A DNA stretch of 64,000 nt, taken from Orientallactaga sibirica. Lineage: Eukaryota; Chordata; Mammalia; Rodentia; Dipodidae. The position numbers and the translations under genes were made by a program. The DNA is taken from positions 8,776,001 to 8,840,000 of the forward strand of contig JAEOAD010000031.1 of assembly GCA_036365145.1 (NCBI GenBank). Direction: 5' to 3'. Shown piece by piece: positions 58,124-64,000 of this stretch; position 1 is the stretch's first letter, and each line of letters begins with the position of its first letter. The notes under the pieces were generated by a model. The model did no database searches. It had not been told where the DNA came from and saw nothing but the letters and a program-made list of their open reading frames with translations.

Positions 58124-58358
58124 TGGGCTGGAGAGATGGTTTAGCCGTTAAGGCGCCTTCCTCCTAATCCTAAGAATGCTGGTTCCAATCTCCAGGTCCC
58201 ATGTTTAGCCAGATGCAAAGTGACACAAGGGCGCAATGCCGCACTTGACCACAAGGGGGCGCATCTGGATTTCGTTCGCAGCAGCTGAGAGGCTGCTGTC
58301 GCGCCCATCTCTATCTGTCTTCCTCTCCTCTCCTCTCCTCTCCTCAAAAAAAAAAAAA
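58124..58358 (+). mobile_element. SINE type II with perfect 13-bp target duplication
   Basis: 'gctggagagatggtttagcc', 'atgtttagccagatgcaaag', 'gaccacaagggggcgcatct', (TCCTC)n, A run. Flanked by 'aaaagagaaaagg' at 58111-58123 and 58359-58371. Confidence 0.95.
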
Positions 58359-58371
58359 AAAAGAGAAAAGG

Positions 58372-58730
58372 CCACTGCCTTCTGTCAATAGGTCTGATAC
58401 TGTATATCATATAGAATATATAATATGTGCTAATACATTAAATGGGCTGTAAAAAGGTTATTAAGTTTCTGATGGAATATATTATTAAATAATTAAAATT
58501 CAAGTTTTCTTAAATACAATTTTACTCTTATAATGTTTTTACAGTGCCTAACTCTGCTACAACAGATTTCATCAATATTATCCTTCTCTTACTAATGTTC
58601 ACAAAAGGTTAGAAACATAAATTTTGTGTTAAAGGAGATACTTAAAACCTGTAATTAAGTTATATCCAAATAAAAGCTTATATGTTTTCCATCTGATAAA
58701 GCCTTTATTTTGTTTGATAAAACATTGGTT
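58372..58730 (+). other. Internal Y region, AT-rich
   Basis: No gene recognised. Confidence 0.35.
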
Positions 58731-58867
58731 GGGCCAGGTGTGGTGGTACACACCTTTAATCCCAGCACTTGGGAAGCAGAGGTAGGAAGATCACTGTGAA
58801 TTCAAGGCTACCCTGAGAATACAGAGTGAATTCCAGGTCAGCCTGAGCTAAAAAAAAAAAAAAAAAA
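58731..58867 (+). mobile_element. B1 SINE
   Basis: 'gggccaggtgtggtggtaca', 'cacctttaatcccagcactt', 'attccaggtcagcctgagct', A run. Confidence 0.96.
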
Positions 58868-60248
58868 TCGGTTTACAATAGTATGTTCTACTCTTATGTA
58901 TTTCTCTATTGGGTAAAACTTTCATTTGGTTGCTATAAACTTAATCAAATAAAAAAAACCTAGGCCTACTTATATAAAACTGGCCATAATTATATAAAAT
59001 TTCATTGTGCCCATAAAATAAACAATTGGTAATAACAAATTATCAAGGTTAATCAAACTTTAACTTCTTCAGCCTAACATATTTTCATTAGATCTTCTAA
59101 AGCTAAGACCTTTTGACTTCTGGAAGGGTAAATAGAAATTAAATTTTCTATTCCAAATATTACTTGTACTTCCCACCTCTTCCTTACAAAAAATTGTCAA
59201 CTAACTCTTCTTCCTTACATCTACAGACAACATTCCTTGCTTCCTTACTTCCTATTCTGTTATTGTCAACCCTAGGTAAAATAGTCATGCATTGCCTGTA
59301 AATGTCATGTCATACACAAAAATCCATATAGATATATCTTGACCAGATTTAATATTATCTAAGAGATTCTTTCCTAATGGCGCCAATAAGAATCAGTCTC
59401 CTGAAGAGCTTCCACCTTGCTTGTTCATAAAGCTGTGTGGGACAACTGCTTGCCATAGGCACAAGGTACAAAGTGAAGTCTGGCAAATGAAAAGCCAAAA
59501 GCTGAGGCTCCCAGAAGCCACACCTCGTAACTAGAACTTAGTGGACAGCAGCAATTGTGGAGAAATAAACATTACCAATCCAGAGTCAATAATATTTTGG
59601 GCTATATTAGCCTCTGTTACTGTAAGTTAAAAAAAAAAATCTCACAGTTCTACTCCATTAAAGTTAAACTTATCTTGTCTCCCCTATATGATAGAGCTCC
59701 TCTATACCCGCACTTTTCTCTCTTCTTTGCCTCTAGTCCAACAGATTCGGTTATTCCTTCATAACCATTCTGTATATATAGTCCCCTCTCTAGCCTCCTG
59801 TGTTGCCAAATGCAGATTTATTTTATCCTGACAAGACTCAGGCCCTAAAGCTCTCCCAACACAGTTCCATCTCAGGGGACCACTGCATCCTGAGGCCTCT
59901 TGGTAACCCTCTTCCCCCTTTTATCCCCTTTTGTGGAAAGTGTCATTTGAACCCCACTCCCCCTGCCAAACTAGAAGAAGGACATTAAAATTGAAGAGTT
60001 TCTCCTTTTCTGTATGGCACACCCAACAAAATATACCCTTCATCTTTTTCGTACTCCTACTTACATTTTTATCTTGTCAATTTTTTGCAGAAATTTCTCC
60101 TAAAACATCTTAATGCTACCACCCATTCCACTATGAAATAAAAACAATACTGTTCCTTTAGTCATGCCAGACTCCAAATGCATCAGACTTCTCCCCCATG
60201 AGCAGGAAGTAGTAAAATCATGAGAATTTGTCCTCACTCCTAAGAGTC
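58868..60248 (+). other. Internal Y region, 3' part, no ORF
   Basis: Only frames of about 70 codons or fewer. No convincing polypurine tract immediately before the 3' LTR. This weakens the provirus reading. Confidence 0.35.
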
Positions 60249-60291
60249 TGAAATGAAGGAGTTAGTTAGCATGTCAAAAATTCAACCTACT

Positions 60292-60493
60292 GGCCTGGAG
60301 AGATGGCTTAGTAGTTAAGGCACTTGCTTGCAAAGCCTAAGGACCCATGTTCAACTCTCCAGATCCCATGTAAGCCAAATGCACAAAGGTGAGGCAAGCA
60401 CAAGGACACACATGCCCACTAGTTGGCACAAGCATCTGAAGTTCAATTGCAGTGGCTGAGGCCCTGGCATGCCAATTCTTTCTCTCTCTAAAA

Positions 60494-60548
<55 letters not shown>

Positions 60549-60570
60549 ACAAATCAAATAAATAAAATAT
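60292..60570 (+). mobile_element. SINE type I nested in the Y 3' LTR
   Basis: 'tggcctggagagatggctta', 'cagatcccatgtaagccaaa', short CT tract, and at least fourteen AAAT units. It carries an extra 'gaggcaagcacaaggacac' segment in the middle. Confidence 0.92.
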
Positions 60571-60572
60571 TC

Positions 60573-60745
60573 ACAAGACCCTCATAATAGTATTAAAAGA
60601 TGATGACATCAAATTAAAAGAGAGACTAATGGAGAGAGGGAGGGGATATGATGGAGAGTGGAGTTCTGAAGGGGAATGAAGAGAGAGGAAGGAAATATCA
60701 TGGTTTATTGTCTGTAAGTATAGAAGTTGTCAATTAAAAAAATTA
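60573..60745 (+). mobile_element. L1 3' UTR end, short, nested in the Y 3' LTR
   Basis: 'aagaccctcataatag', 'ggaggggatatgatggagag', 'tagaagttgtcaattaaaa'. Severe 5' truncation. 'aaaaattcaac' at 60276-60286 and 60746-60756 brackets this piece together with the SINE. Confidence 0.85.
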
Positions 60746-61355
60746 AAAAATTCAACATATTACCAGGGTACACCAAAAATTCTTTCTGGAGACTGCCCCT
60801 GTGCTATTTCGATAACCCTAAGGGAGTAGAGTACCTGGCTGGCCATCTCAGAAGAAAACAGTTCAAAGAAGTTGGCTGCCTTCACACTTGCTAATGCTAC
60901 TCTCATCCCCCCTTCATGAACATACCCCCCCCAACAAAAGCTAGGTGGACACCTTGCATTTCCAGAGTTTCTGCTGCTGAGATGTGAAGGGTATGATTAA
61001 GACTTTCCTCCAATAAAGTCTAGTTCCTCTGTCATAGATATTCCTAGTTGTCTCTTTATTTTTCTAACAGGTATTTCTCTCCCATTGCTTCCTTTTGGCT
61101 CCCATCCCCCACCCCCATCCCACTACCACCCGCCTCCTCTTTCCAAGTAGTCCTTCTCTTTGGATAGTCATTCTCTTTGTCCTTCTCCAACCCTCCATCC
61201 TCTGCGTTACATTGTTGGTGGGCTTAATGCTGTGCAGGTCTTATGAGAGTAACAGATTCTACTTAGAAGTCATCAATGCACTGGTGAGTTCATATCCAGG
61301 AGGACAGTGCCCCAAAAGAAGTTCTCCTTCCTGTTTCTACCTTGTGGCTCTTAAT

Positions 61356-61466
61356 TTTTTTTTTTTTTTTTTTTTTTTAAGGTGGGGTCTCTAGGCCAGG
61401 CTGACCTGCAATTCACTATGTAGCCTCAGGGTGGCCTCAAACTCATAGCGATCCTACTACCTCTGG
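61356..61466 (-). mobile_element. B1 SINE, minus strand, 5'-truncated
   Basis: 24-T run, 'aggccaggctgacctgcaat', 'agggtggcctcaaactcata'. The head part of B1 is absent. Confidence 0.88.
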
Positions 61467-61505
61467 AGATAAACATAAATCTAATCTATGGAGATAAACA
61501 TAAAT
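61465..61505. repeat. Short direct repeat
   Basis: 'ggagataaacataaat' at 61465-61480 and again at 61490-61505. Confidence 0.9.
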
Positions 61506-62734
61506 ATTTAGAAGGCAATGTGATGGGCACAATCATATCCATTAGCCAAACAACAGTAGTAACTTCCTTGTGGGGATCTATGACCTTCTCAGCCAACGGC
61601 TTTTGACTAGGTCTTCAGTAATTGTGGAGTGGGCCTCAAATCTACAATTGACTTATTTTTATCAATTTCTATCTTAAAACCTTGTTTGTGAAATTCTTTG
61701 TCTTAGAGGTTTATTTATATACTCTTTGGGATTTTCAAGTTATAATAATTAGTCTTTAAATAGATTTATTTCCTTTTAACACTTATGTACACTCCCCACC
61801 TAGAACCTCACCTTTCTGTAGTAAGTAGCACTTCTAGTATGATGTTGATAAGGGATGGTGACAATAGGTATCTTTCTCTTTTTCATGGTTTACTGGGAAA
61901 AAGTCAGCCTTTTGTTATTAAATGTGCTATCTGGTATAGATATTTTTATAATTGAATTTTATAACTCTGAAGAACTTTGCTTCTATTCTGAATTTATTGA
62001 GTTTTAGTCATTAGTAGATTTCAAATTTTGTTAAAGTCTCTTTCTCCATTCATCATGATGATTGCATGATTTTTTTTTCTTTTTAATGTTTTGACTTACA
62101 CTGATTGTGTTTCTTATGATAACTCTGTTTCTACTGCTGGGATAAACTCCCTTGGCCAAGAAGCATTAGCATTATCATTTTGCTGGATGCAATTTCCTAA
62201 TATATTTACCTAGGATATATGTGATCTTGAGGATTGTAGTCTGTAGATTCTTTTCTTGTAATATCTGTATTTTAATCTCAGGATAATTCTGGTTTTATAC
62301 AATATGTTGAAAATGTTTCATGTTATACAAAATGCTGGAAAATGTTTCTTTCTTTCCTATATTCTATAATGGCTTCTGGAAATAATATTTTTCTACCTTA
62401 AATATTCAGTATGATTCCCTTGTGAAACAATCTCCATCTGAAAATTTCTTGGTGGGAAACATTTTTGTCATAATTTGAATTTATTTAATGGACCAATAAC
62501 TATTTAAGTTATTTATTTCTTCTTCATGGAGATTTGTTAGTTTGTATCTTTTAAGAATATTGTTTATTTTACCTAATATGTTAAATATTCATATCCAGGT
62601 TCTTGTTTTATATTTCATTACACATTAACATCTATAGGATCTGTAGTGAAATACCTTGTTTCAAATTCTTAATATTGCAAACCTATTTTTTTTATTCTTC
62701 ATTTTAGCCACAGGAGAATAGCATTTGGCAATGT

Positions 62735-62893
62735 TTTCAATAAGGGCTATGCAGTAAATATGTTTTAGTATGAATGGATTTAGTATCTGTCTAAAATATT
62801 CTAATTTCATGTCATAGAAAGCAGCTATGGGAAATGTAATAAATGGGCATGGCTTTGTTCTGATAAAACTTTATTTACAAAAATGCAGAGTGA
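62735..62893 (+). mobile_element. Ancient hAT-type non-autonomous DNA transposon fragment
   Basis: 'aagggctatgcagtaaatat', 'aatgggcatggctttgttct', 'gataaaactttatttacaaa' match in order a mammalian hAT element family I recall; the exact family is unassigned. Confidence 0.6.
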
Positions 62894-63324
62894 GACCTCC
62901 TGAACCTGAGTTCCTTGTGCAGACAGTGTGTGGGCAGGCATGGTGATCTGGAGTGAGTAGGCCAGACTCATTTCTGGGCTACTCCCACCTCCCAGGTCTG
63001 AGTTTTCTGCCCTAGTCTGTGTGCTGGAGGGCTCAGCATGAAGTAGGCCAGATCCCTGTTCACTTGCTCCTCTCAGTCCCCTGGTCCTGGTAGGTCCCAT
63101 TGTTCCCTGCTTGGGGAGTCCTGGTCCTTGTGTGGGCTGTGGAATCAGGCCTTTTGCTCTGGTATCCTGACTGGCCACGAGGTACCAACATCCTTGTTCA
63201 CCTGAGTCAGAGGGTAAATGGGCCAAAGCACAAAAATTTGCTTCCTCCTCAATAAAATAAAGAGTCTTCCTAAAATGGATAGAAAATAATGCAAAAGAGC
63301 CAATGAAAGTCAGAAAACTGAAAG
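62894..63324 (+). promoter_or_regulatory. Candidate L1 5' UTR / promoter region
   Basis: GC-richer than the surroundings and directly upstream of an L1 ORF1-like start, which is where an L1 5' UTR would lie. No monomer tandem structure is visible in the 430 bp. The minus-strand 197-codon frame (62825-63418) spans the hAT fossil, this region and a SINE piece, so it is not a gene. Confidence 0.35.
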
Positions 63325-64000
63325 ATGTCCTCCAAGGATGCCTCGTCTGACAGAATGGCTGAGCCAAGGCCTCCAGCCATTGCAAAGGAATTCCAGATTC
63401 ATGTGCCACTTTGTACATCTGGCTTTACATGGGTACTGGGGAATCTTTCTACAGGGGAAGCCTCCAATGAAATCATGGAGAAATCAACAGAAATTCATTC
63501 TCATCATGAAACCAAAACAAGTAATGAGACCCTGATTAAAAAAAAAAATGCTGACCTTGAAATAAACTATCAAAGAATCAACAATTGTGCTGATCAATGA
63601 AATTGAATAGAATTTCCCTAGAGCATTCAGCTTTTGACAGTAGGCTTAACCTGATTGAAGAAAACATTAGAACCCTTCAAAGAGATATGAATAAATTAAA
63701 AAGTCAAGAAATGAAAGACCTCAATAACTAGTTGATTAAGCTTAATGAAGACTTGATCAAATGCAAGAATGGATTAGAGGAAGCATCAAGAAAAACAGAA
63801 CTCAAACAGAAATCGTACTTCAAAAAAGAGATGGACATGATGTAAAACAACACAACAGAAAACAAAAATCAAATAGAAATTATAAAAACTTCTCTAGAAA
63901 CACTCACCAACAGAGTTACTCATGTGGAAGAAAGAACCTCTGACCTGGAAGATAAGACAGAAGAAACTGATCAGGAGGCCAAAAACTTTGCTAAGTTCAG
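63325..64000 (+). pseudogene. L1 ORF1 5' portion, broken, running off the window
   Basis: ORF1 protein is the L1 RNA-binding coiled-coil chaperone. A start at 63325 (MSSKDASSDRMA) opens a 91-codon frame that stops at 63598. After a frameshift, a long coiled-coil resumes from 63630 in another phase and carries in-frame stops at 63729 and 63843. The last segment reads VEERTSDLEDKTEE, a typical ORF1 heptad stretch. The RRM and C-terminal domains would lie beyond 64000. The SINE-derived piece at 63352-63447 falls inside the first frame. Identification as L1 ORF1 is firm for 63630-64000, weaker upstream. Confidence 0.75.
63352..63447 (-). mobile_element. SINE type I internal fragment, minus strand, in ORF1
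   Basis: 'aaggcctccagccattgcaa', 'ttccagattcatgtgccac', 'gtacatctggctttacatgg', 'gtactggggaatc'. Both the A-rich tail and the head are missing, unlike every other SINE copy here. Confidence 0.8.

Larger units (their letters stand above)
53382..61069 (+). mobile_element. Candidate ORF-less endogenous retrovirus (family Y)
   Basis: Two same-orientation LTR-like copies, each about 350 bp once later insertions are discounted, lie at 53382-53729 and 60249-61069. The roughly 6.5 kb between them contains no long open frame in any phase, and I could not recognise gag, pol or env. Later insertions inside: four SINEs or B1s and one X-family LTR. No target duplication is visible. It may be a non-coding, VL30-like element or two solo LTRs that happen to lie in tandem. 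Confidence 0.45.
60249..61069 (+). mobile_element. Family Y LTR, 3' copy, carrying nested insertions
   Basis: Starts 'tgaaatgaaggagttagtta' and ends 'tatttttctaaca'; AATAAA at 61012-61017. Without the nested SINE and L1 piece (about 60287-60745) it is about 350 bp, matching the 5' copy: 'ggtggacaccttgcatttcc', 'ctccaataaagtctagttcc'. Confidence 0.68.
61140..62700 (-). mobile_element. L1 relic, minus strand: 3' UTR then ORF2
   Basis: 61140-61640 is antisense rodent-type 3' UTR ('gagttcatatccaggaggac', 'ttgtggctcttaattttt'), broken by a B1. 61740-62700 is antisense ORF2 of the reverse transcriptase region ('tatgatgttgataagggatg', 'gatgattgcatgatttttt', 'ctgctgggataaactccctt', 'ctcaggataattctggttt'). 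No open frame. Confidence 0.72.

Noticed and set aside
53382..61069. Y element as an intact retrovirus with hidden genes
   Set aside because: No long frame in any phase and no recognisable gag, pol or env motif. It can only be described as an ORF-less candidate.
62825..63418. 197-codon minus-strand open frame, the longest in the window
   Set aside because: It runs through a hAT fossil, the candidate L1 5' region and an antisense SINE piece. No protein motif, and the plus-strand L1 explains the region better.
63325..63600. Possible small host gene with a clean start
   Set aside because: It contains an antisense SINE segment and leads directly into L1 ORF1 coiled-coil text in another phase.

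Overview
The window is repeat-dense, AT-rich mammalian nuclear DNA. I find no host protein-coding gene, no tRNA, rRNA or other functional RNA gene, and no CpG-island promoter. The open frames are short and mostly fall in transposon remains, microsatellites or AT-rich DNA. The organism is a rodent: B1 and B4-like SINEs are present, with one ID-like element, MaLR-type LTRs and Lx-like L1 3' ends. About thirty copies of a tRNA-headed SINE (head 'ggctggagagatggcttag', then 'aagccagatgcacaagg', CT tract and AAATAAATA tail) look like the family I associate with jerboas (Dipodidae, e.g. Jaculus). That assignment is recalled, not searched.

Layout. 1-3460: a SINE, then an L1 3' end (ORF2 C-terminus plus 3' UTR) behind a 28-A run. 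4030-6340: old minus-strand L1 pieces, one split by a solo MaLR-like LTR with a perfect 5-bp target duplication. 6600-10220: B4-like SINEs, two of them pierced by or next to younger SINEs, and another L1 relic. 10217-12165: low-repeat DNA with a possible conserved noncoding element. 12175-21880: SINE clusters inserted in older L1 3' UTR copies. 21405-24600: two MIRs and mostly unique DNA. 25196-26395: a long minus-strand L1 3' UTR. 26400-38400: mostly unique DNA with a MER5-like hAT fossil, MIR, L2, LTR-like pieces and candidate conserved elements. 38404-44560: L1 3' UTR, L2, SINEs, tandem B1s, LTR-like pieces. 44560-47550: a B4-like SINE cut in two by a 2.6-kb MaLR/ERVL-type element with its internal region. 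48256-61069: two interleaved LTR families (called X and Y here); the Y LTRs bracket a roughly 7.7-kb ORF-less candidate provirus. 61140-62700: minus-strand L1. 62735-64000: a hAT fossil, then the 5' part of a plus-strand L1 (GC-richer candidate 5' UTR and a broken ORF1) running off the right edge.

The main value of the window is its insertion history: many target-site duplications are readable by eye, giving a relative order of events. I see no novel gene system. The best items for a second look are the ORF-less Y provirus, a SINE with apparent 3' transduced sequence, the L1 5' region at the right edge with a SINE piece in frame with ORF1, and a 13-bp perfect inverted repeat whose arms resemble steroid-receptor elements.
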